Shown here piece after piece: positions 1 to 8,600 of a stretch of 64,000 nucleotides of DNA. Made by a program: the position numbers and the translations under genes. Origin of the DNA: Acidimicrobiales bacterium (lineage in GTDB: Bacteria > Actinomycetota > Acidimicrobiia > Acidimicrobiales > AC-14); assembly GCA_025463925.1 (NCBI GenBank), contig JAODBK010000079.1:29703-93702 (forward strand). The letters run 5' to 3'. A model generated the notes under the pieces. The model had not been told where the DNA came from, searched no databases, and saw only the letters and a list, made by a program, of their open reading frames with translations. Every line of letters starts with the position of its first letter. Positions within the stretch are counted from its first letter, which is position 1.

Positions 1-97
1 CGCCGGCGCCGACGGTGAGGTCGAGCCCGCGCAGGATCTCGGTGCCCTCGACGGAGACGTGGAGGCCTTCGATCTGGAGCAGGGGAGCGGCCGGCAT
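1..97 (-). CDS. sufC: SufC, Fe-S cluster assembly ATPase (N-terminal fragment)
   Basis: Only the first 32 codons lie in the window; the gene runs off the left edge. The reading starts MPAAPLLQIEGLHVSVEGTE and continues into EILRGLDLTV, the N-terminal strand and pre-Walker-A segment typical of SufC, the ABC-type ATPase of the SufBCD scaffold that assembles Fe-S clusters in the cytoplasm. The Walker A motif itself falls outside the window, so the identification rests on the N-terminus alone. Another ABC ATPase is possible, but the 'EGTEILRGLDLTV' wording is SufC-like. The ATG lies 7 nt from a TAGAAT hexamer, suggesting a leaderless transcript. Confidence 0.7.
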   Translation of the reverse strand, partial: MPAAPLLQIEGLHVSVEGTEILRGLDLTVGAG

Positions 98-104
98 CGG
101 CGCG

Positions 105-110
105 ATTCTA
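105..110 (-). promoter_or_regulatory. -10 box for sufC (leaderless)
   Basis: TAGAAT on the minus strand matches the -10 consensus at 5 of 6 positions and ends 7 nt before the sufC ATG. The transcript should therefore begin at or next to the start codon. No Shine-Dalgarno sequence fits in between. Confidence 0.5.
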
Positions 111-113
111 TTA

Positions 114-131
114 CCACTACCCACGTAGTGG
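114..131. promoter_or_regulatory. Inverted repeat between sufC and the divergent glycosidase gene
   Basis: CCACTAC-CCAC-GTAGTGG is a perfect 7-bp inverted repeat with a 4-bp spacer. It sits just upstream of the sufC -10 box, about where the -35 element should be, so a bound protein would block sufC transcription. A Suf-pathway regulator of the Rrf2/SufR type is a reasonable guess, but the regulator is not in the window. Confidence 0.45.
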
Positions 132-154
132 AAATCCCGGCGGTGACGCTCGTT

Positions 155-160
155 TAGGCT
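155..160 (+). promoter_or_regulatory. -10 box for the glycogen debranching gene (leaderless)
   Basis: TAGGCT ends 6 nt before the GTG at 167. The intervening CGCCCG contains no Shine-Dalgarno sequence, so leaderless transcription is expected. Confidence 0.5.
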
Positions 161-166
161 CGCCCG

Positions 167-2302
167 GTGGCCCAGCCCTGGACGTTCGCGGGCGAGAGCG
201 CCTCGCTCACGTCCGCGTCCGGCACCGTCACCCTCGTCGAGGGCTCGTCGTTCTGCATCTCGGGCCGTTCGGGGGACATTTCGCCCGGGTCGCCCCAGGG
301 CCTGTTCTTCCGGGACATGCGGTTCCTCTCCCGCTTCGAGCTGCGGGTGAACGGGGTGCAGCCCGAGCCGCTGACCGCCGAGATCACCGATCCGTTCTCG
401 GCGACGTTCGTCCTGCGGTCGCGGCCGCGGCCGGGGCGGGCCGACTCGACCCTCGTGGTGTTCCGGCGCCGGCACGTCGGCCGCGGAATGCGCGAGGACA
501 TCACCATCTCGAACTACGGCGAGGAGCCGGCGTACTGCTCGATCGAGATCCAGGTCGACGCCGACTTCGCCGACCTGTTCGCGGTGAAGGAGGGCCGGCT
601 GGAGGACGACGGCGAGATCGCGGTCGAGTCGGTGGGCGGCGAGATCATGTTCCGCTACCGCAAGGGCCCGGTCCGCCGCGGCGCCCGCATCGACCTCAGC
701 GAGCCGGCCCAGGTCGCGGTGAACCTGGCGACGTTCGAGGTCATCGTCCCGGCCCACGACCACTGGACGACCTGCCTCCAGCTGACGCCGCAGATCGACG
801 GTCACGACATCGAGCCGCGGCACAAGTGCGGCGAGCCGGTCGAGCGGGCCACGCCCGTCGAGCGGCTGGAGAAGTGGCGCAGCGAGGTGCCCGCGGTCGA
901 CACCGACTTCCTGCCGCTCGTCAACACGGTCGCCCGGAGCTCCGAGGACCTCGGCGCGCTGCGCATCTTCGATCCCGACTACCCCGAGCGCACCGTCGTC
1001 GCCGCCGGGGCGCCGTGGTTCATGACGTTGTTCGGGCGCGACTCGCTGATCACGTCGTGGATGGCGCTCCTCGTCGACCCCGACCTCGCGCTCGGCGTGC
1101 TGCAGACGCTGGCGCGGTTCCAGGGCACGAAGGTCGATCCGCGCAACGAGGAGGAGCCCGGCCGCATCCTCCACGAGATGCGGTTCGGCGACGCGCCGAC
1201 GCTGTCGCTCGGCGGCGGCAACATCTACTACGGCACCGCCGACGCCACACCGCTGTTCGTGATGCTGCTCGGCGAGTTGCGGCGGTGGGGCCTCGCCACC
1301 GAGTTGGTCGACTCGTTGCTCCCGGCGGCCGACCGCGCCATGGAGTGGATCGAGCACTACGGCGATCGCGACGGCGACGGGTACGTCGAGTACCAGCGAT
1401 CCACCGACCGCGGCCTGGTGAACCAGGGTTGGAAGGACAGCTGGGACGGCATCCGGTTCGCCGACGGCACGTTGCCCAAGGGCCCGATCGCGCTGTGCGA
1501 GGTGCAGGGCTACGTCTACGGCGCGTACCTGGCGCGGGCCCACTTCGCCAACGAGACCGGCGACGTGGCGACCGCGGCGCGCTTCCGCAAGCGGGCCGCC
1601 GCCTTGAAGGAGGCGTTCAACCGCGACTTCTGGGACGAGAAGCACGGCTGGTACGCGATGGGGCTCGACGGTGAGAAGAAGCCCATCGACGCGCTGGCGT
1701 CGAACATGGGCCACTGCCTCTGGACCGGGATCATCGACCAGGACCGGGCATCGATCGTCGCCGAGCAGCTGCTGTCGGACGACATGTTCAGCGGCTGGGG
1801 CATCCGCACGCTGGCCCAGTCGATGGTCGGCTACAACCCGATCAGTTACCACTGCGGATCGATCTGGCCGCACGACAACGCGCTGATCGCCGCCGGCCTC
1901 ATGCGGTACGGCTTCGTCGAGGAGGCGCAACGCGTGATCCTGGGGATGCTCGACGCCGGCGTGCACCTGGGCGCCCGCCTGCCGGAGCTGTTCTCCGGGC
2001 TGTCGCGCCGCGACGTGCCGTTCCCGGTGAGCTACCCGTCGTCCTGCTCGCCGCAGGCCTGGGCGGCGGCGTCGCCACTGCTCTTCCTGCGCACGCTGCT
2101 GCGGCTCGACCCATGGGTGCCGCATCACAAGGTGTGGTGTGCCCCGGTGCTGCCGGAGCGCATCGAGCGCCTGCGCGTGGACCGCATCCCGCTGGCCGGC
2201 CGGCGGGTGACGGTGGACGTGCAGGGCGACGAGGTCCGGATGGACGGCCTGCCACCCGACGTCGAGTGGGTCGACCACCCGCGTCACCCGCTCACCGCGT
2301 AG
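167..2302 (+). CDS. Amylo-alpha-1,6-glucosidase / glycogen debranching-type glycosidase
   Basis: A 711-residue cytoplasmic protein with no signal peptide. Roughly residues 20-210 form the beta-rich N-terminal domain of bacterial debranching-type enzymes; the rest is an alpha/alpha-barrel catalytic domain. Recognisable blocks are WFMTLFGRDSL (about 283), NQGWKDSWDG (about 421) and CGSIWPHDNALIAAGL (about 564), shared by this glycosidase group and, in part, by GH63 mannosylglycerate hydrolases. The enzyme probably hydrolyses alpha-linked glucosidic bonds in storage or compatible-solute glycans; the exact substrate cannot be read from sequence. The GTG start is supported by the -10 box 6 nt upstream. 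It is divergent from sufC and stands alone. Confidence 0.85.
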   Translation: MAQPWTFAGESASLTSASGTVTLVEGSSFCISGRSGDISPGSPQGLFFRDMRFLSRFELRVNGVQPEPLTAEITDPFSATFVLRSRPRPGRADSTLVVFRRRHVGRGMREDITISNYGEEPAYCSIEIQVDADFADLFAVKEGRLEDDGEIAVESVGGEIMFRYRKGPVRRGARIDLSEPAQVAVNLATFEVIVPAHDHWTTCLQLTPQIDGHDIEPRHKCGEPVERATPVERLEKWRSEVPAVDTDFLPLVNTVARSSEDLGALRIFDPDYPERTVVAAGAPWFMTLFGRDSLITSWMALLVDPDLALGVLQTLARFQGTKVDPRNEEEPGRILHEMRFGDAPTLSLGGGNIYYGTADATPLFVMLLGELRRWGLATELVDSLLPAADRAMEWIEHYGDRDGDGYVEYQRSTDRGLVNQGWKDSWDGIRFADGTLPKGPIALCEVQGYVYGAYLARAHFANETGDVATAARFRKRAAALKEAFNRDFWDEKHGWYAMGLDGEKKPIDALASNMGHCLWTGIIDQDRASIVAEQLLSDDMFSGWGIRTLAQSMVGYNPISYHCGSIWPHDNALIAAGLMRYGFVEEAQRVILGMLDAGVHLGARLPELFSGLSRRDVPFPVSYPSSCSPQAWAAASPLLFLRTLLRLDPWVPHHKVWCAPVLPERIERLRVDRIPLAGRRVTVDVQGDEVRMDGLPPDVEWVDHPRHPLTA

Positions 2303-2336
2303 AGGGACTTCCGCCGCCGCCGCCGAACTTCGGGAC

Positions 2337-3584
2337 ATGGCCAGGCGGACACGTGCGCTCGGGGGCATCGCCGGCGTTGCCGCCTTCGCGGCGCTGATCG
2401 GTGGTCCGGCCCGCGCCACCGCACCGGTGGCGGCCCCGTTCCGTGCGCCGGTGGTCATCAGCGACATCGACACCGGCGAGCCCGGCGTCGACATCGCCAC
2501 TGACGGGACGATCTACGTGAACGCGCCGGCCAGCGTCTTCGCGCCCAGTTACGTGTGGCGCTCGGGCGACGGCGCCCACTGGGTGCTCACGCCCGCCGGG
2601 GCGCGGGCGACTGCGCCAGGCGGCGGCGACTCGGACATCGCGGTCGACCCGCAGGGGGTGGTCTACATGACCGACCTCTACCTCGGCAGCGCCGCGGTCT
2701 CGTCGTCCACCAACCGGGCCCAGACGTGGACGACGAACGCCGTCCAAGGAACGCTCGTGCAGGACCGGCAATGGATCGCGACGACCGGCCGCGGCGTCGT
2801 GTACCACGTCACCCATCAGTTCCCGACCGGGTTGGTGGTGACGAAGTCGACCAACGGCGGCCGGACGTTCCTGTCGTCGACCGTCGCGGCCACGCCGCTC
2901 GACCAGACCGGCTGCGAGTGCCAGCCGGGGACGATGGTCGCGTTGCCCGGCGTCGCCGCGGGTGGCGACAAGGTCGGCGTGATCTACGCCACGTCGACCG
3001 GTGGCATGAAGTTCGCCCGATCGACCAATGGCGCCGCCACGTTCAAGAACGTCACGGTGTCGCCACCGTCCAGCGCCGACACGACGGTCGCCATGCCGGT
3101 CGTCGCGTCGCGCGGCGGCGATGACCTCGTCGCGGTGTGGCAGGAGACGTTCGCCGCCGGCAGTCGCGTGCAGCTCTCACGGTCGGGCGACTTCGGTCGC
3201 AGCTGGACGCCGCCGGTCACGATCGTCAGTGGCGGCACGTCGCTTTATCCGTGGGTCGACGGCCGCGGCGGCAAGGTCGCGGTCTCGCTGTACCACACCG
3301 ACGCCGTGAGATCGCCGGACCTCATGCCGAAGGGCACGCCGTGGTACGAGACCTATCTCGAGAGCACCGACGGCGGGGCGACGTTCACCGCGACCCGCGT
3401 GCTCGATGCGATCCCCGTGAAGACCGGGCCGATCTGCACCGCCGGCGTCACCTGCGAATCGAACCGCGAGCTGCTCGACTTCCAGTCCGTCGCCATCGAC
3501 CCGGCGGGCCGCGCCAACGTGGCGTGGACGCGGTCGATCGACAACGCCGTCAACACCGAGATTCGCTTCGCCCGCCAGCTCTGA
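2337..3584 (+). CDS. Secreted Asp-box (BNR) repeat protein, sialidase-like propeller
   Basis: 415 residues beginning with a signal peptide (basic MARRTRA, then an alanine-rich hydrophobic stretch to about residue 25). At least five Asp-box-like motifs of the form S-x-D/N-x-G-x-T-F/W occur (STNRAQTW, STNGGRTF, STNGAATF, SGDFGRSW, STDGGATF), the hallmark of beta-propeller sialidases and related exo-enzymes. Catalytic arginine-triad residues of true sialidases are not evident, so it may only be a propeller-fold secreted or substrate-binding protein. Cysteine pairs (CECQ, CTAGVTC) suggest disulfides outside the cell. ATG start about 35 bp after the preceding stop; a hairpin follows the stop codon. 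Confidence 0.75.
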   Translation: MARRTRALGGIAGVAAFAALIGGPARATAPVAAPFRAPVVISDIDTGEPGVDIATDGTIYVNAPASVFAPSYVWRSGDGAHWVLTPAGARATAPGGGDSDIAVDPQGVVYMTDLYLGSAAVSSSTNRAQTWTTNAVQGTLVQDRQWIATTGRGVVYHVTHQFPTGLVVTKSTNGGRTFLSSTVAATPLDQTGCECQPGTMVALPGVAAGGDKVGVIYATSTGGMKFARSTNGAATFKNVTVSPPSSADTTVAMPVVASRGGDDLVAVWQETFAAGSRVQLSRSGDFGRSWTPPVTIVSGGTSLYPWVDGRGGKVAVSLYHTDAVRSPDLMPKGTPWYETYLESTDGGATFTATRVLDAIPVKTGPICTAGVTCESNRELLDFQSVAIDPAGRANVAWTRSIDNAVNTEIRFARQL

Positions 3585-3585
3585 A

Positions 3586-3615
3586 TTTCGACACGCACTC
3601 GTTCGGGTGCCGAAA
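3586..3615. terminator. Hairpin between convergent genes
   Basis: TTTCGACAC and GTGCCGAAA pair with one mismatch around a 12-nt loop. The hairpin lies 2 bp after one stop codon and 5 bp from the other, as expected of a bidirectional terminator; no clear U-tract follows on either strand. Confidence 0.45.
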
Positions 3616-3619
3616 CGGG

Positions 3620-4234
3620 CTACCAGCCCCGGTCGATCCACTCCTGGAGGTGCGGGCGCTCGTCGCCGATGGTGGTGTCGGCGCCGTGGCCGGGCAGCAC
3701 GATGGTGTCCGCCGCCAGTTTCGAGAACAGCCGGTCGTCGATCGAGCGGATGATCGTCGCGAAGTCGCCGCCCTCGAACTTGGTCGCCCCGGGCCCGCCC
3801 GGGAACAGGGTGTCGCCCGACAGGAGCACCGGCGAGCCCTCCACCACGAAGCACATCGACCCCGCGGTGTGGCCGGGCGTCAGGACCGTCCGGAGCCGCA
3901 GGCGCCCGACCTCGATGACGGTGTCGTCCTCCAGGACGAAGTCGTACGACGGCAGCATGGCGGCGTCCGCGGCGGTGATGCCGACCTCGTAGCCGGCGTC
4001 GCGCACCGCGGGTACCGCTTGGATGTGGTCCCAGTGGCCGTGGGTCTCGAGGACCTTGCGGACGCCGAGCGCCTGGCACAGCTCGAGCAGCCGCTCGTGC
4101 TCGTTGGCCGCGTCGAGGAGCACGGAGTCGCCGGTCTCGCGGCAACGGACGATGTAGACGTTGTTGTCCATCGGGCCGACGGAGACCTTGGTGATCTCGG
4201 CCTGAGTGTCGCGGAAGTGGGGCTCGGGATGCAT
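3620..4234 (-). CDS. MBL-fold metallo-hydrolase (glyoxalase II-like)
   Basis: 204 residues with the metallo-beta-lactamase signature THGHWDH at about residues 61-67 (H-x-H-x-D-H metal ligands), GHTAGSMCF further on, and a late GHGADT histidine. The compact length without the glyoxalase II C-terminal extension fits the YcbL/GloB-like group of thioester or small-molecule hydrolases; the substrate is unknown. It is divergent from an acyl-CoA dehydrogenase, with a short intergenic region carrying a 5-bp inverted repeat, so a thioester role is possible but is only inference from context. Confidence 0.8.
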   Translation of the reverse strand: MHPEPHFRDTQAEITKVSVGPMDNNVYIVRCRETGDSVLLDAANEHERLLELCQALGVRKVLETHGHWDHIQAVPAVRDAGYEVGITAADAAMLPSYDFVLEDDTVIEVGRLRLRTVLTPGHTAGSMCFVVEGSPVLLSGDTLFPGGPGATKFEGGDFATIIRSIDDRLFSKLAADTIVLPGHGADTTIGDERPHLQEWIDRGW

Positions 4235-4237
4235 CTT

Positions 4238-4249
4238 GACCGCCCGGTC
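4238..4249. promoter_or_regulatory. Candidate operator GACCG-CC-CGGTC
   Basis: A perfect 5-bp inverted repeat lies 4 bp upstream of the MBL-hydrolase start and 45 bp before the divergent acyl-CoA dehydrogenase. Short ACCG/CGGT palindromes are typical of TetR-family operators, but no regulator gene is adjacent. Confidence 0.3.
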
Positions 4250-4294
4250 TAGTAAAAACGGTGAACCCTGTGAGTCTAGGGAGAAGAGGCCTCA

Positions 4295-5410
4295 GTGAAC
4301 TTCGCCTTCAGCGAGGAGCAGGAAGAGCTCCGCAAAACGGTCCGCAGCTTTCTCGAGGGCAAGTCGCCGTCGGCCGAGGTCCGGCGGCTGATGGACACCA
4401 CCGAGGGCTACGACCCGGCGGTGTGGAAGCAGATGGGTGAGCAGCTCGGGCTGCAGGGCCTCGCCATCCCGGAGGAGTACGGCGGGTCGGGCTACACCTA
4501 CGTCGAGCTCGGCGTGGTGCTCGAGGAGATGGGCCGGGCGCTGCTCTGCGCGCCGTACTTCGCCACCGTGGCCCTCGCCACCAACGCCATCCTGCACTCG
4601 GGCGACGACGCCGCCAAGAAGGAGCTGCTTCCGGGCATCGCCTCGGGCGAGACGATCGCGACCCTCGCGTTCACCGAGGACTCCGGCCGGTGGGACGCCG
4701 AGGGCATCACGCTCCAGGCCACCAAGTCGGGGGACGGCTACACCCTCGACGGCCACAAGATGTTCGTGCTCGACGGCCACACCGCCGACTTGATCGTCGT
4801 CGCCGGCCGGACGCCGGAGGGCATCAGCCTCTTCACGGTCGCCGGTGACGCCGCCGGTCTCACCCGCACGCCGCTGTCGACGATGGACCAGACCCGCAAG
4901 CAGGCCCGATTGGAGTTCGCGGGCACGCCGGCCAAGCTGCTGGGCTCGGAGGGCAAGGGTTGGGACACGCTGAACCGGGTGCTCGACCTGGCCGCGGTCG
5001 CGCTGGCCGCCGAGCAGGTCGGCGGCGCGCAGAAGGTGCTGGAGATGTCCGTGGAGTACGCCAAGGTGCGGGTGCAGTTCGGCCGGCCGATCGGCTCGTT
5101 CCAGGCCATCAAGCACAAGTGCGCCGACATGCTGCTCGAGGTCGAGTCGGCCAAGTCGGCGGCGTACTACGCCATGTGGGCCGCGTCCGAACTGAACGAC
5201 GAGCTGCCCACGGTGGCGTCACTGGCGAAGGCGTACTGCTCCGACGCCTACTTCCACGCCGCCGCCGAGAACATCCAGATCCACGGCGGCATCGGCTTCA
5301 CCTGGGAGCACGACGCCCACCTGTACTTCAAGCGGGCCAAGTCCTCCGAGCTGTTCCTGGGTGATCCCACGTACCACCGTGAGCTTCTCGCCCAGCGCAT
5401 CGGCATCTGA
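4295..5410 (+). CDS. Acyl-CoA dehydrogenase
   Basis: 371 residues spanning the complete ACAD fold: N-terminal helical domain (FSEEQEELRKTVRSF), middle beta domain (AFTEDSGRWD) and C-terminal four-helix domain ending in IQIHGGIGFTWEHDAHLYFKRA. It would use FAD to make the alpha,beta-double bond of an acyl-CoA and pass electrons to ETF. The C-terminal wording resembles actinobacterial FadE subunits, some of which work as heteromers, so a partner elsewhere is possible. The GTG start follows an A/G-rich stretch (GGGAGAAGAGG) that serves as ribosome binding site. Chain-length specificity is not apparent. Confidence 0.9.
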   Translation: MNFAFSEEQEELRKTVRSFLEGKSPSAEVRRLMDTTEGYDPAVWKQMGEQLGLQGLAIPEEYGGSGYTYVELGVVLEEMGRALLCAPYFATVALATNAILHSGDDAAKKELLPGIASGETIATLAFTEDSGRWDAEGITLQATKSGDGYTLDGHKMFVLDGHTADLIVVAGRTPEGISLFTVAGDAAGLTRTPLSTMDQTRKQARLEFAGTPAKLLGSEGKGWDTLNRVLDLAAVALAAEQVGGAQKVLEMSVEYAKVRVQFGRPIGSFQAIKHKCADMLLEVESAKSAAYYAMWAASELNDELPTVASLAKAYCSDAYFHAAAENIQIHGGIGFTWEHDAHLYFKRAKSSELFLGDPTYHRELLAQRIGI

Positions 5411-5618
5411 TTTGACGGTGTCGAACTAGTCCGGTCTCACTATTGCGGGCGGCTCATGAGATCCGTACCGTCGGGACACCAGGGGCAGGGACGGCAATCC
5501 GCCGGCATGGGGCCTGGTTTGGAGGGGTTGGGGTGTTGGCTCGCGGCACGGCGGACTCGGCACGCGTCGTAGGCGCATGCCCTCCTGACCCGGCAATCGG
5601 ACGAGGAGCGCGCGCGAC

Positions 5619-8600
5619 ATGAAGACCGCCCGGATCGGACCGGCCCTCGTGGCCGCGCTGACGACTGCCGGCTCCTTGACCGGCATGCTCGCCTCGTCAC
5701 CTCCTGCACACGCCGCGGCGTGCATCGCCGTCACAACGACGGCCGACAGCGGCACCGGATCCCTGCGCCAGGCCATCATCGACGCCAACGCGGCCGCCGG
5801 CGCCGACACGATCTGCTTCAGCATCCCCGTCTCCGGTGCGCACACCATCGCCCCGGTCACCGCCCTTCCGACGATCACGGACCCGGTCACCATCGACGGG
5901 ACGACGCAATCGGGATTCACCGCGACACCCGTGATCGAGCTGTCGGGCGCCAACATCGCCGGGGTGGCGAACGGCCTCGACTTCCAGGCCGGGTCGGCGG
6001 CCTCGACCGTGCTGGCGCTCGTCGTGAACCGGTTCGGTGGGATCGGCGTGAACTTCGCCAGCATCAACGGCAAGATCGCCGGCAGCTACGTGGGCCTCGA
6101 CCAAACGGGCGCGGTCGCGTTCGGCAACGGAACCGGGGTCAAGGTCGCCACCGGCGTGACCGGCGCGGCCATCGCGCCAACGGATCCCCTCGGCGGCAAC
6201 GTCATCTCCGGCAACGGGGTGGGCGTCGACCTGTCGGGCGACACCAACGTGGTCGCCGGCAACCGGATCGGCACCAACGCGGCCGGCGGCGCGCCGGTGG
6301 GCAACACCATCGCAGGCATCAGCGTCACCGGCGACAGCAACACCATCGGCGGCTCGACCGGCAGCAACCAGATCTCCGGCAACAGCGCGGCCAACGCCGT
6401 CGGCGTGGTCGTGAGTGGGTCGGCGGCCTCGACCCTCGTCCAGGGCAACACCGTCGGGCTCAACGCCGGCGGGACGGTCGCGCTCCCCAACGACACCGGC
6501 GTCTCGGTCACCGGGGGCAGCGGCACCAGCATCGGTGGCACCGACCCGAGTGACACCAACATGATCTCGGGCAACTCCCACGCCGGCGTCTCGGTGAGCG
6601 GTGGCACCGGGCTCCTGCTGGCCGGCAACCGCATCGGCACCAGCGCCGACGGCCAGTCGGCGGTCGGCAACGGCGAGGGCGTCCGAGTCTCGACCGACAC
6701 CGTCACGGTCGGCGGCTCGGCTGGCTCGTTCACGAACGTGATCTCTGGCAACACCGGCCCCGGCGTGCACCTGGCGGGGACGGGCGCGAACGCCGTCCAC
6801 GTCGTCGGCAACCTCATCGGCACCAAGCCGGTGTCCGGGCCCGGGAGCCCCGCCCCGCTCGGCAACCACACCGGCGTGCTGGTCGACGGCGGCGCTCACG
6901 ACAATGTCATCGGCGGTACCGGTGGCAACGACGGCAACACGATCGCGGCCGCCAACGGTGCACCCACCGAGGCCTACGGCGTGATCCTCGCCGGCGACGG
7001 CAACATGGTCGAGGGCAACGGGATCGGGTCCGACTCCAACAGCGCGACCAACTTGGGCAACGCCACCGGTGGTGTGCTCATCAGCGGCTCGAACAACACC
7101 ATCGGCGGAACGCTCGCCGCGAGTCGAAACATGATTTCCGGGAACGGCGCCGGCAGCGGTGGCGTGGGCGGCATCCGCATTCAAGGGGCGTCGACGACGC
7201 CCACCGGCAACGTCATCGCCGGCAACCGCATCGGGACGACCTCGAACGGCAACGGCGCGTTGGCCAACACCGGCGCGGGCGTCTCGATCGTGGCGCCCGC
7301 AGCCGTCAACACCATCGGCGGGACCGACCCCGGCGCGTCGAACCAGATCTCCGGCAACACCGGCGACGGCGTGTCCGCCTCGGGCGTGAACGGCACCATC
7401 ATCGAGGGTGATCTCATCGGCACCGACGCCGCCGGCACCGGTTCGGTGGCCAACGGCGGCGCCGGGGTCCGCCTCGACAACGCCAACACCAGCACCGTCG
7501 GCGGCGTGGTCGCCGGGGCCGCGAACACGATCGCGCACAACACCGGCATCGGGGTCGTCGTCTCGGGCTCGTCGGTCAGTGACACGATCAGCGGCAACTC
7601 CATCGATGCGAACGGTGGGTTGGGCATCGACCTCGGACCCGCGGGCATCACGCTGAACGACGACAAGGATGTCGACGCCGGCGCCAACGGCCTCCAGAAC
7701 TACCCCGTGATCACCTCGGCGACCGAGAACGGGACCGGGGACGACACCATCAACGGCACCCTCAACAGCACGCCGGCCAAGTCGTTCACCATCGAGCTGT
7801 TCGCCAGCACCACCAAGGATCCGTCCGGCAACGGGGAGGGCGCCACCTACTTGGGCACCGTGAACCCGGCGGCCACCGACGGGTCGGGCAACACCAGCTT
7901 CAGCGCGCCGTTCCCGGGCGGCAACCTCGCCGGGAAGTGGATCACCGCCACTGCGACTCGCAACGACACTGGCGACACGTCGGAGTTCTCGACCGCAGTC
8001 CAGGTGTCGGGCCCGGCGGACCACTTCAGCGTGGTCACGCCGCCGTTCGCGGCCGCCGGCTCGTCGTTCACCTTCACCGTGACGGCACTCGACGCGGGCG
8101 GCCGCGTGGCCAACGACTACGCCGGCACCGTCACCTTCAGCTCCACCGACGGCAGCGCGACGTTGCCGGGCGACTACACCTTCACCGGCGGAGACGCCGG
8201 CAGCCACACGTTCTCGGCCACCTACGCGACGCCGGGGAACCAGACCATCACCGCCACCGACAACGTGACCGCGAGCATCAACGGCACGTCGAACAGCACC
8301 GCGGTGACGCCGGTCGGGAGCGTCGCGACCCACCTGGACGTGAGCGCGCCGCCGGCGGCCACGGCGGGCACGCCGATCTCGTTCACGGTGACGGCCCTCG
8401 ACGCCCTGAACCAGGTCGTCACCGGCTACACGAACACCGTGCAGTTCTCGTCCACCGACGGCAGCGCCACCCTCCCTGGCAATTATTCCTTCGTGGCCGG
8501 GGACCACGGCGTGCACACCTTCGGCGCGACGTTGCGGACTTCGGGGTCGAAGACCATCACCGCGACGCAGACGCCGCTCACGGCGGTGACGGGCACGTCG

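Noticed and set aside
5411..5618. c-di-AMP or c-di-GMP riboswitch before the surface protein gene
   Set aside because: The 208-bp leader lacks the conserved blocks of either class; only G-rich text and a GAGGAG ribosome site are seen.
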